Shown here in pieces: positions 10,937 to 21,713 of a stretch of 64,000 nucleotides of DNA. The position numbers and the translations under genes were made by a program. The notes under the pieces were generated by a model, which was not told the origin of the DNA, ran no database searches, and was given only the letters and a program-made list of their open reading frames with translations. Location: the NCBI GenBank assembly GCA_002099365.1, contig MSED01000002.1, positions 1,922,001-1,986,000 on the forward strand, in the 5' to 3' direction. Source of the DNA: Phialophora verrucosa (lineage: Eukaryota > Ascomycota > Eurotiomycetes > Chaetothyriales > Herpotrichiellaceae). Each line of letters opens with the position of its first letter. Within the stretch, counting starts at the first letter, position 1.

Positions 10937-11929
10937 TCAATCCCGTAACCGCAGTATTTCGGTCAAAAACTCTTCGAAGCTCATGGTCACATACCCGTCT
11001 CGGTCGTCGTCGTATTTCTTAAAGACATCAGTCATTCTCTTCAGACTGATGCACGATTGTACAAAGAGATCAAAACTCATACCGCGTCCCACGACCGGAC
11101 TTCGATCATTGTATGTGTTGTATAAAGTGTTGACGAACGGCGGAGACAGTCGATATCCAAAGGCTGTCATCGCGTTTGAGTATTCTTGCAACGATATGCG
11201 GCCACTTCTGTCTTCGTCAAATTTCTCGAATAGAGTGCGCCAGGCAGCAAGGAAACGCCAGAGATTTTCAAACTCTTGGAAAATTATGGTAGGACCTTGT
11301 GGCTGATTCGGAGGCGAGTTGGTGAACATGCGCATCAACGACGCGATTGTCCTGGTGTCAAAGGGAGTAAAGTCGGCATTCACCAAGGCCGAGCCAAGCT
11401 CAGTCGTGGTCAGCGATCCTGTGCCGGATATATTTGCAGCAAGGAACAGAGACTGTAAGTCATCCGTTTGCGGGTCATGAGGCGCAGGCGTCCGCCCGCC
11501 ATATTGGGCGGCCTCGTGTGAAGTCCGTCGCATCCCGGACGGATCGCCCGGAGGTCGAGGTCCATAGCCATAGCTCGTGGGAGGCGGTGATTGCAAGCGA
11601 CTGAACTGAGAGTCATTGTAATGTTGATTTTGGGCTGGACGTTGTTGAGGGTACGTCTGGACAGGATTCGGTCGGTAGGAGTTCTGAGGAACGCCTGCAG
11701 GTGACGTGCGCCGGCCAGCAGCAGCGTTCGGACCCAAGGGTGTTTGGTTAGGACTGGGACGACCTTGTTTGCGATTGGCCTCGAGCTGACTGAGTGCTAG
11801 TGCAGCCTGCTCAGGCTCTGCATGACTGCCAACGCGGTCAGTGTCACTCCTCAATTGCGGGTGAAGATGGAGGGGTAGTTGTGCTCACGCAGGCAAGGCA
11901 TCGGGATTGAAGGCTTTGTTGTACGCCAT
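10937..11929 (-). CDS. PEF1: penta-EF-hand calcium-binding protein (PEF1/ALG-2/peflin family)
   Basis: Exons 11929-11889 and 11825-10937 with a 63-nt intron (gtgagc..ggcag) give 309 residues. The N-terminal half (to about 125) is Pro/Gln/Ser/Tyr-rich low complexity, as in peflin and yeast Pef1. The C-terminal half holds five EF-hand units: a degenerate first loop (ANISGTGSLTTTEL, leading Asp lost), a divergent second, a canonical third (DEDRSGRISLQEY), a divergent fourth, and a fifth DDDRDGYVTMSFEEF, which in this family pairs for dimerisation. Members bind calcium and act as adaptors with ESCRT, COPII or budding-site proteins. The start is the first exon ATG (MAYNKAFNPDALPA). Family assignment is firm; the partner is unknown. 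Confidence 0.88.
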
Positions 11930-13034
11930 GGGATGATTGTCACAATAGCAGAGAATCGGTAGCTCTAGGGGAAGAGAGCTGTATGCTGCAATGAAGGAGA
12001 GATGGGGTCCATGTTGTGTGTTGATGAGGCTGAGCGCAGAGTGATGTTCGATCACGGCCGGTTTGCTTGGATCTCAGCTGGGCGCCCGCAGGCGAACAAT
12101 AGGCGACAGGCGTCTCGGCACGGTCTCCGACTCTGGCCTCCTCCGCACTGCTCGAGTACGAGGTTCTGTACCCCAGTAAACACTCACCTATGTAGATAGT
12201 ACTCAAATTAGCCTTGTCAGATACTTGCTCCAGCTTTGTACGACGAGCTCGCAAGCAGTCTGATCATTAAGGACCAGACAATGATGTCGACGAAGAGTGA
12301 CTGGTCACCAAAGTTCAACCAGCTAGTGACTAATACATGACAAACACTGCAGCCCTTCGTTTTCGAGAGGGCTACTTCGTCGACTCCGGTGCCTTCATCT
12401 TTCTCCGTCGTCCATCCTCAGGCCGAACTTGCCTTTTGTCAACACTGTCCGACTGACCTGTTGAACGTGGGCAGCCTTTCTCCTGTGCTGAGGGCCGCCG
12501 CGCAAGCTTGAATTGGAAGACTTGCAGACGGCGTCATAGCCCGCATGAGATCTGCCACCTCAGCAGGCGGCGGGCGATATCCGTGAGCCCCCCTGGCACT
12601 TGAGCAGATGGCCTGAAGTCTAGCCCGGCCAGCCTGTTCTTTTGTAGGACTTGGGCAACTGCTTAACTAATTAGTGGCTCGCCGGTGGTTCGGATCGTAC
12701 CCACAGGTGCGTCTCCGGCTTTGCGTCGCCACTCAGAAGCGGTCGTTAAGCAGCGGAATACGCAATGGATCCTGCCGACGCACCATTGATGCAGATGAAG
12801 TCGTCCCTCTTTCCCATCTGCAGACGGCCTTCTCCTTCCTGGACTTAGACCATATATCTCTGTGTGCCTCTCTCATCCGCTGACATATACCCCTATTGAG
12901 CTGGTTTCGGGTACCTGAGCCTCTGTCAGACACGAGCGACTCTTGAGCTCGACCTTTCCTCGACCGACGAATCGGCAGAATCCTGTGTTCGACACGTACG
13001 TCCCCAGGTCAGCTGAACTGCTCAGCGTTTAGAT
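11930..13034. other. divergent intergenic region, PEF1 (-) / GCG1 (+)
   Basis: About 1.1 kb expected to hold two promoters. Pyrimidine-rich stretches precede the GCG1 start. Small open frames on both strands are not supported. No repeat or RNA gene recognised. Confidence 0.45.
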
Positions 13035-14083
13035 ATGAGCCCTGTCAATACGCAAGACTTCTGGCTATTCGGTTATGGGTAAGTCTTCGATCGAACTTAA
13101 GCTTGGAGCCACTGTTGTTCCGAGGAGTCCTTGTTGACTTGACACGCTCGGGGATTGCAGCAGTCTAATATGGAAACCTCCCCCACACTTTGGTAAGAGA
13201 TATGGATACACTCGTCCTGCTGAAGGACGACTGTGCTTATGCCGTATAGATCAGCGAATTCCGGGCTACATCAAAGGCTATGTCCGTCGGTTTTGGCAGG
13301 TACGAGGTTACCCACGCAGCACGCGACTTGTTCAACCACCGCTAATATTTGGGACCTAGGCAAGGTGAGCAAAGTTTGACGGATGTCGAGGTCTTGTCGT
13401 TGAGCCAACTTAATCAGTGAGGACCATCGCGGCACACCGACCGCTCCGGGAAGGGTGGTCACGTTGATTGAAAGATCATTCTGGGCAACGCTTGACGATC
13501 CTGTACGACCTAGGCCTCGACCCTTAGCTCATTGCTGCCTTGCAGTATGACTGACATCCATCAGCAACGCCACACGGAACGAGATGTTGTTTGGGGTGTC
13601 GCTTATCATATAATACCATCAAAGGTCAAGGAAGTCAAAGAGTACCTGGACATTCGCGAGATGTATGCCACCTCAGCCACCCGGGGATCGTTTTATTGAC
13701 TTTCAGGCAGAAACGGGTACAGCATCCAATATACCCCTTTCCACCCCGCAGACTCGTTGCTTGCAAATATTCACTGTCTTGTCTATATCGGTATGCCCGA
13801 TAATCCCCAGTTTCTGGGTGCCCTGCCACCCCAGGACATCGCCGAGACAATCAACGCCAGCGTTGGCCCGAGTGGGGAGAACAGAGAATATCTTCTCCAT
13901 CTTGAACGAGCCCTGGAAGAACTGTGTCCGGACAGTCACGATGAGCATATTACGGACCTTGCCCGAAGAGTGCGGGCTCTCACGCCGCCTCTCAGGGCAG
14001 ACCGTCCGCGACTCACGCACGACAATACCCTGCGAAAGGTAAAGAGCACCGAAGAACAAGAGGAAATTGAGAAGGAAGAGTAA
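13035..14083 (+). CDS. GCG1: glutathione-specific gamma-glutamylcyclotransferase (ChaC/GCG1 family)
   Basis: Cytosolic enzyme splitting glutathione into 5-oxoproline and Cys-Gly. Seven exons: 13035-13078, 13161-13192, 13250-13299, 13360-13364, 13418-13502, 13565-13662, 13711-14083; 228 residues. The joined protein follows the family from end to end: FWLFGYGSLIWKPP (nucleotide-like YGSL loop), GYVRRFWQASEDHRGTP, PGRVVTLIE, DVVWGVAYHI, YLDIREINGYS with the conserved Glu (residue 104) expected to be catalytic, YIGMPDNPQFLG and VGPSGENREYLL. Exon 4 is only 5 nt (GCAAG), needed to encode the Ala-Ser before EDHRGTP. The C-terminus is about 45 residues longer than human CHAC2 and charged. No long open frame spans it except exon 7, so simple gene finding would truncate it. 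Confidence 0.92.
13360..13364 (+). other. GCG1: 5-nt micro-exon of GCG1
   Basis: The five bases GCAAG sit between ..cctag and gtgagc, with introns of 60 and 53 nt on either side. They supply Ala and two bases of Ser in the family block RRFWQ-A-S-EDHRG. Without them, exons 3 and 5 do not join in phase. Confidence 0.75.
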
Positions 14084-14244
14084 ATGCCTTTGCGGCGAAC
14101 ATTCTGGACTACCTCTGCTGGCTGAAATCAAGACCGTCCGAAGGACAGCTTTCACCCACTGCCACCACATCGGCTTTGTTCTTTCACATGACGGAATCGC
14201 CAATTATCTTCGAGCACACCCACTCTTGCCCTTTGAATACTGCT

Positions 14245-14909
14245 CTATTGTCGATAGGGTCCCTGCTGGCCGTATGGATTGCTGCCTCCTTGCGGCTGGC
14301 CTCCTCCGCCATGTGGTCCGCCTGATTGTTGATATTGCGCATTGTACTGTCCGTACTGGGTGGAGTACGCTGCGCCACGGCCGGGACCCGTCGCGTTCGG
14401 GTTTCGTGTTTGACCTCCAGGCTGCTGATAGCCTCCTGACGGGGGCATAGTGTATCCACCTCTTCCGGCGAAGCCACCGCCTCGACCAGTGCCACCTTGT
14501 CTGTTGTCCTGGGCATGGTCTACTCGAATCAGGCGGCCGTCGAATCTGTTCGAAAGGTCAGTCCAAGGTTGTGATTGAAGGTCACCTGGTCGCCTCACTC
14601 GGTGTTGTTCATCTTCTGGAGTGCTTCATCCGCTTCCGCCTTGGTTGAGAAGCGCACAAAACCAAACCCTCGACTTCGGTTCGTATCGCGGTCCTTGACA
14701 ACGACCTAGACGACATTAGCCGCCGGGTATGAAAGCCATTGCCACATTCATTACAGCCTCTTCCACTTTGCCAAACTGTTGGAAGCCTTCGTGTAATGTT
14801 TCGTCGGTAGTGTGCCAGGCAAGACCTCTGTGGATCGACCAAGTCAATTTTTGCCTGGAGTCGCATTTGTAAGGACTTCGAGCACATACCCAATGAAGAG
14901 CTTTGCCAT
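14245..14909 (-). CDS. glycine-rich RNA-binding protein with one RRM
   Basis: Exons 14909-14890, 14827-14755, 14705-14599 and 14545-14245 give 166 residues. The N-terminal RRM is complete: RNP2 KLFIGGL, then LAWHTTDETL, FGKVEEAVVVKDRDTNRSRGF, RNP1 RGFGFVRF and a final strand GRLIRVDHA. The rest is Gly/Gln/Tyr-rich with RGG-like and GGYQQPGGQ patterns, a low-complexity tail typical of stress-granule and cold-shock glycine-rich RNA-binding proteins. The second intron reads gtaatg..gtctag. Converges with GCG1 (161 bp between stops). Specific RNA targets are unknown. Confidence 0.88.
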
Positions 14910-17667
14910 CGTGCATTCGACAAACGCCGTCCAGAAATGCTGGCCGTTGCGAAGGGCTTTCCGAGCCGTCAGAGTAAGCCCCGGTAGCGGTCTGGAACTC
15001 CTAGAGCTCACCGCACAAAGTCACAGATATCGAAGAAGACAATAGGCAGATCTGGGTCGCTATAGGGATCTCATTGGTCGAAAATATGCAGCCGTTCATG
15101 CAATCTATCAATTAGAGCTGGTGCCCATTAGCCCCAATCGCCGAGCAATATGGCATCAACCAACGCTTCTTGAGCCTTTGAAGGCCTGGTTGAACGGTGC
15201 AATGAAAGCGGGTGGGTTCGGCGAGGTGGTCAGGTTGACACAAGTGAAGCCCGGTGCTCTGTCGATTCTACTGGAAATCCAAATGGTTACTCCTGCATCC
15301 GCTCTCTTGCCAGGAGTATGGCGGCAGAGGATCGTTGAAGACGAGAAACTTGTTTCCGCGTGAACGGGGACACTGACAGAACAAATGCTTGGTGACGAAT
15401 GCAGCCTACATAACAGCATGCTCGACGCGAAGATGATCTCTTGCAGCGAAGCAGAAGGCTTCCGAATGCAAACCCACAGGAGTGGAGCTCAACTGTCCCC
15501 TCTGATGCACTATAGGCTATGCTGTGATAGGGTGTTGTACGGGTGCTCGAGGGTCAAGATCGCTGAACACCATGGGGGGTTTGTCTCGACGCTACTTGAT
15601 ACGGTGGACTTGGACGCCTTCGCTGCACGGGTATGGGTGGGCCTACCCAACAGGATATCTACCAGCGCAGCGGCAGCCGTTCGGCAGAAGTTCCCACTGC
15701 CACCCTGGTCCTTGAACCGCGATATGGCGTGTCTCGGTCAGTCGTCACAATGGCATGTCAGCCTTACAGCGAGAAACACTATTTGTTCGACACGTCCTTG
15801 AAACCTTCTCGAAGCAACCAAGAAGATTGGTCCTGTAGTGGAGTGTAAGAGCTGGGGAGACAGCTACACGTGGGTTCGTTATGACACCTAATTTTGGCAT
15901 TTCAGTGTTCCTTGAGACGACCCGCTACGTGACGTTCGACACTGTGGGCAAGAGTCAGCGCTGATGGTGTAATAGGGAACGGTCCCGGGAAGGGGTCGAG
16001 CCCAGCGAGCTTTGACCGCTGCTTGCACCCGGCAATGGATGACTGCGCAGGAAGTGATTGGGCGCGAGCGTCGGTGAAGCAAACGAAACGAAACATTTCT
16101 CTGATGCTGGAGCGTCCCACTAGGAATCGACCTCATGTCCTTATCGGAGCTTTTCACTGGCAAACTCGCTCCACGAGCACCCCGCCTCCGGCTTGGTGCT
16201 CACATATGACGACCGAGGTAAACGGTCCCCGCGAGGACTCTGCTCCCCGTTGTGCCATGGGCCGTTGTGCGGAACTCGTGGATGGTCCAACTCCCAACTC
16301 AAAGGTAAAGCGGAGGGGCCAGGAGTGGAAGGAGTGGATGCGGTGGGAGTTGCACACTTGGGATGATTCGAGATCAGAGTTGAAGGTTGATGCACACTCC
16401 CGAAGCTAGCAGCTCCAATGATATAGGAGCCTCGGGATCTGGTTGGGAGGAGCAGGAAACAGGTGTGGTCCAACGCTGAATGACTGGCTGTGCGGTTGGG
16501 GATCATGTCCTCATCGGTGTGAGAGCCGGGCGGGGTGCGAGCTTTTGGTGGTGCAACGCTGGCAGCTTCAGTCGATGAAGGGCGCCGCATGCAGCTAAGC
16601 TGCAGAGATTCTTTAGCGACCTTCACAACGCCAGCGACCAAAGTCAAAATGAGCTGGACGCCGATATTAATTGGGCAAGCGGGCACGAAATCTTCGACGC
16701 AGGCGCCTCTTGGCTGCCCTTACCGAAGCTTCAAGTCCTGAACGAAACATGCCACATCGAGCAGCTGTCCGCACCGCCGCGCTAAGACGCAGGCAGAGCA
16801 ACCACAAATGCCCGCCAGAACGACGCCACAGGGACAGCCTCCCTCCGAGGTGGGCGTTGTATCGACCGGATGCGGATGCGCACTGTGGTGGTGCGCCTGG
16901 GGTTTAGAGTTCAGGTCATGCTGGAAAGCCTTGCGCATACCCAAAGAAGCACAAAACACGAGGAAAGACATGAGTTTGATGTCTTGGGGATTTCATTGCT
17001 GCTTTTGGCGTCTCCCATCAACGAATGCCGATTACTTGAGCAGGACCTATTCCGGGACATTATTTTCCCATTGGAACAGGCGGTTCTCACGCTTCGAGGC
17101 GGCCGTCGAGCTGACATCTGGAGTATCTCAATGAACCGCGACCGCACAGGTTTCCCTGACTCGCCGGCCGCCGCAACGCCTGTAGTGCCAACAGTGCCAG
17201 CCGAGCCGTGCTCCATCTCCGACTGCCTGTGCGTGTGCATGAACAAAATGCAAGATCAGAGGTTATCGCATGTAAGCTTGACGGGGGGCCCTGCAGCGAT
17301 GATCTGCAGTCAGCCCTACGACCGCCTGAGATCCACAGTCTGCCTCCTTTTCGCCCCAGCCTTCCTCCATCCCCCCATGAAGCCAACACCCGGAGAGACT
17401 TCAGACGAAGCCTCGGGTCGTTTATCCAGACGTGCATCGGATGTCGATTTGCATTCTTTCCTCCTAAGGGTGGCAGCTTCCCTCTGACAACGCCCCGCAC
17501 GGATCTGTCGCACCTTCCCGACGACGGCGAGCAGTTGCCCAGTCCTTACCTTCTCGTCAAATTTCGGTCACTCGGACTTCCGGTCTCTGGCGGCTGCACA
17601 ATCACTGTTTCATCCATGCGTGGGTAAACCTCCGAGTGAAAAATGATCGTTCATGCCATAATTTCCG
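14910..17667. other. 2.8-kb region without a supported gene
   Basis: Largest gene-less stretch of the window, between two divergent starts. Open frames up to about 200 codons exist on both strands (for example 16141-16686 on minus and 16870-17487 on plus), but they overlap each other, have biased Arg/Ser/Pro/Cys composition typical of antisense or GC-rich noncoding DNA, and show no domains. It may contain long regulatory DNA, a noncoding RNA, or a fast-evolving small gene with several exons. Confidence 0.4.
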
Positions 17668-19421
17668 ATGTCTACTCCGCAAGGTCTGGCATCTGAGCTC
17701 GTACAAAGATGGTTGGCGGATGTGGAATGGGACTCAATGGGCCCAAGGTCAACCGGCCTAGAACATGGAGAAAAGGATGAATGCGAGGACATGCGAAGAG
17801 GTAGGTGCACTGCTATCTTGAACTGGGCTACGCCCACTTTGCTAACTTCGGTCCAACAGAGGAAACTCAAGCTCGGCACAGGGACTCAGATTCTACCAGC
17901 CCGAAACAGAGCGGACCTATTCACTACCACAAGGAGCGCCAGGGCGCAGACCAACAGTACAGACATGGGAAACGAGACGGGGCTACACGTCCGGAGTTCG
18001 CACCATCTTCTGCTGGCAATGCTTTCCCGGATCGCAAGTGGGCGGAAAAGGTCGATGACACATCTGAATCGCACAACGACACCTTCGAGGATCCGAGCCA
18101 GAAGTATGCCAGACGAGCGAGGTACAAGACCAAAGAGGACACGTATGAATACAAGGACGGTTCGGAGAAGCGTTCAAAAAAGCGGCTGTCGAAAAGCCTT
18201 GCCCAGAAGAAGCCCGGCGTTACCTTGGCTGAAGACTTCCAGGCGCCAAATGTCGCCGCCAAAAGATTGACCCTGACGCGCACTGGACCTGGCTTCTTAC
18301 TCAAAGGAAGATCGTCTGGCAGTGCGGAATGGAGGGGTCTGCCGGATCTCACCTTCTCAGAAATGACCTTTCTGAAGCGGAAGAGAGGGAGCGAAAATGC
18401 GAGAAAAGGACGATCACAGCCGAAGAAGAAACACCGCCAGCCACCGACTCCAGAAATATCTGCTTTCTTCTCTCGGCCAGACGAACAGCAACATAAAGCG
18501 ACGTCCCCTCCGAAACCGTCCACAGTTGGATCGTACGTCTCCTGGTCTGTGTCCTCGCCACGGAGGTGTCCAGTACCGAGAGGGCAGCGGTCGAGTTTGG
18601 TAGAAATGTCCGTCGAACTCGAGGCAGGGTGTGAGGATCTAAGTGACAATCCGGATGTCCACGCGTCCACCGATCCCAATAGCATTCTAACCGACAGCTT
18701 CCTCGGCAACATTACGACTGACGCGCTGTTTTGCGGGGTCGACACATTTGCATGCCGGGAGAAAAGATATTACTCATTGGAGGATCTGAAAATGCTAGCT
18801 GAGGATACCACTGTCGAGCCTCTTCGCAACCAGAAGGCTCTGCATGAATTTGATATCATGCGAAATGCCATTAGCCCAGGTATCTCACCCCACTCAGACG
18901 AACATGAAGAGGCGAACTCGGTTCGACGAGCCAGGGAGCTCTCAGCCCACACCGGCGAGCGCCATGTCGGACATGATACCGAATGTTTGCAGCCCGGGCC
19001 TTCGCTGCCAAAAGATCCCTCTATCGTTGGCCCTTCGGGGCAGTGGGATGAAGTGATAGGGGCTCCTACACCATCGTCCAGTGATATGGATGACTTTGAC
19101 AGGGATATCTGGCGGCAGTGGATAGGTGGCTCTGCTCGGTCAGAAGAGAGCTTCGTGGTCGACGAAGATATCTCTTCGCACGGGTTCGGCGTCCAAAAAC
19201 CATCTCATCGGGCTATGAGCGATTACTGGTGTCAACCGGTTCCGATCAAGGACGAAGATCAACAGGTGGCATACGACTCCTTTAGAACGAGTCACCCACA
19301 CGAGGCAGCGACTCACAATGACACCCTTGAAAATCACTCACGATCCCTTCGGCCGCCTCGTCATGTGGTTGAAGATCCAGTAGTTGGCTTCTCGGGATTC
19401 TCTCGGGCACAGATTCTATAA
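17668..19421 (+). CDS. conserved fungal protein of unknown function
   Basis: Exons 17668-17800 and 17860-19421 with a 59-nt intron (gtaggt..caacag) give 564 residues. The start MSTPQGLASELVQRWLADVEW is at a good ATG. From about residue 140 there is a motif-rich basic block (KPGVTLAEDFQAPNVAAKRLT, then GPGFLLKGRSSG, RGLPDLTFSEMTFL), followed by a Lys/Arg-rich patch resembling a nuclear localisation signal (KKKHRQPP) and SAFFSRP. The remainder is acidic and Ser-rich, predicted disordered. I recall similar blocks in hypothetical proteins of Eurotiomycetes, but know no function. Probably nuclear. No enzyme motif is visible. Confidence 0.75.
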
Positions 19422-19987
19422 CCATGCGGTACTTTCGGCATTGTAATGGACAGATACTCCGTACGCGCCAGGATTTTGTATAGGACAGATGAGTCAACAT
19501 CATATAGCCGGTACGACGCCAGTGCTCGATGTTTCTTCCGCTCGTTCCGCATTCTGCGTAAGAGTTGCAGCGCAATGACCGAATCTCACGCAAGACGCTG
19601 CCCTTACCTTACCGCTTGGCCCTCGGCGACCTGCATGCACCAGAAAGCAGCAAGAAACCGTTTGGACTTCTCACTCCTCCTGGGCCCTCGTACGCCTTCG
19701 GCCGCGGAGACGGCATTGTTAAGCAGACACCATAAATCAAGCTGTCGTTAGGTAATGTGAGTAATCGCATCCTGATGAGGAAGTCTTCTGCCATTCTGTG
19801 GGGTAATACGACGCCAACGGCATGACCAGATAATTATCTATCTCCACGGCTGCTCTACGATAGCATCAACGTCGCCAATTCCTAATTGACGCCTGCTCTC
19901 CAGAACATCTCAACAAAGCGCATTCGATTATACCACTTGCTTCGGACCATTGGCCCATTGACACCAGCAACCGAGAGGTGGTAAGCG
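19422..19987. other. intergenic, kynurenine formamidase upstream region
   Basis: Contains the 3' flank of the unknown-function gene and the promoter of the kynurenine formamidase gene. No supported feature. Confidence 0.4.
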
Positions 19988-21324
19988 ATGAAGAAAGTTT
20001 TCAAGTACCTCCAAGATCAAGGTATGTCACTCCGTGTGCGTGTGATTTCGCATTCCAAAGGAGGCTGTCGGTCCCTGTAAGAGAGGATGCTCCGAGTGCC
20101 GTAACTGAACGCCAACCCCCAGCACTGGAAGCTTCACAGCAAAAATACTCCGGCTCCTCATACCTCTCCCCGCCCACGAAAGAGCCTCAACAGAAGGGCC
20201 GGCACCGTGGCTCTTCCTACTACGAAGACCAACACACCTCGCATCATCAATCACGATCTGAATACCCTAGCTCGGCAGCACACAGCTTTCCAGCACACAC
20301 TGCTACGGGCACATCACCCCCGAAATCCAACGGGCAGCGGGATATCTCTCCGCCACAGACCTCCGACAAGATCCTCCGCGGCATCACCCGGCATCAATAC
20401 GCCCAGGACAACATCCTCCAGTCGTATGAACTGTACATTCCCGAACTCGACCACAAGCACCTAGCCGATGCGAAGGGCCACAAGTACTGGGTGATCTTTA
20501 TCCATGGGGGCTATTTTCGGGACCCAAACGTGACTTCTTCATCATTTTATCCCGCCCTGGGGATCCTTGCGCCGGAGACCAACCACCGTCGCATCTTCAA
20601 GAATAACGGACACGGGTCGCGCCTAAGCGACATCACACCTTACATCTCGGCGTACGCCACAGTCAACTACAGGCTCTCGCCACATCCCGAGAAAGCGCCC
20701 CAGGACCCGCACACGACACCGGCATATGAGCTCCGGAACGCCAAATGGCCAGAACACATCCACGATGTGCTGGCCGCGATCGCGCACCTGCAGAGCAAGT
20801 ACGGCTTTGGGGAGAGATATCTGCTGGTTGGCCACAGCGTCGGCGCGACAATGGGTTTGCTGAGCGCGCTCGCCGCGCAGAAGGCCCCATTCTCCACGAT
20901 TGGCGGTCTTGACCTGCCTACGATTGAGCCGCCCATGGCCATTCTGGGCGTTTCGGGGATTTATGATTTCCCGTTGATCCACGAGTCGGTCCCTGACTAT
21001 GTGGGGTTGACGAGGAACGCAATCCACAACGAGGCGGATGTTGCGCTGGCCAGCCCGGCCAAGTACACGGCAAAGGACTACGTCGAGATATGGACGGCCG
21101 GAGGAAAGAAGAAGAGGGCGCTCGTGATTGCACACTCAAGGGATGACGGGTGGGTCGACTGGAAGCAGGTCGAGGCCATGGAGAATGCACTGAAGAGTCA
21201 GTCAGTCGTCGACGTTAGGGTGAGCGAGATCAAGGGACAGCATAATGAGATCTGGGAGAAGGGGACGGAGTTGGCAAGGGTTATTGTGGAGGCTGTCGGT
21301 GTGATGAGAGGAATGGAAGCATGA
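19988..21324 (+). CDS. BNA7: kynurenine formamidase (arylformamidase, BNA7 family)
   Basis: Alpha/beta hydrolase converting N-formylkynurenine to kynurenine plus formate in tryptophan catabolism and de novo NAD+ synthesis. Exons 19988-20021 and 20123-21324, with a 101-nt intron (gtatgt, branch taactga, ccccag), give 411 residues beginning MKKVFKYLQDQ. The reading frame stays open through the intron, so an unspliced longer start is also possible, but only the spliced form has an ATG. Key motifs: oxyanion-hole HGGYF (His139-Gly141), nucleophile elbow GHSVGA (Ser250), acid in SRDDGW (Asp352/353), and His385 in GQHNEIW. An N-terminal Ser/Pro/His-rich extension of about 95 residues precedes the hydrolase core and makes it longer than yeast Bna7 (261). 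Directly upstream of a sirtuin on the same strand. Confidence 0.87.
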
Positions 21325-21713
21325 ATTGCGCAGGCAGTCCGATTGCAGGCATTTCCCATTGAAGATACCCTTGTGCGCCGGATTCCGAATGTATGATACA
21401 TGTGGGGGCTAGGGAGTATGGAGCGTTCAAGGAGAGCAGTATGGGTCATTGGTAATATGCCATTGTTCAATGGAAGCAGGGAATAGTTAATATTACTCGT
21501 ACAATACTGCCAGCCTCGCGGAACCTTACGCACAGCCTCGTGACAATCGGCGGGGCGGAAGAAATTCGGATGAGAAAACCGAATCGATGACATCGACATG
21601 GATTGAAAGCATTTCTGGTATTTCTGAGCTTTCGCTGCCCCTTCGTTCCACGCGCATCTTGCCTTGCTCTACCGATATCCTTCCGTCACTCCCCTGGCGT
21701 CTTCTGCTTGCGT
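21325..21713. other. intergenic between BNA7 and sirtuin
   Basis: About 390 bp tail-to-head spacing. The frame of the sirtuin is open upstream to 21603 but without an in-frame ATG. No other feature. Confidence 0.4.

Noticed and set aside
16141..16686. Minus-strand open frame of 181 codons
   Set aside because: Overlapped by plus-strand frames of equal quality, no motif, no splice logic; kept only as part of the gene-less region.
16870..17487. Plus-strand open frame of 205 codons
   Set aside because: Lacks domains and changes character along its length; antisense frames are equally long.
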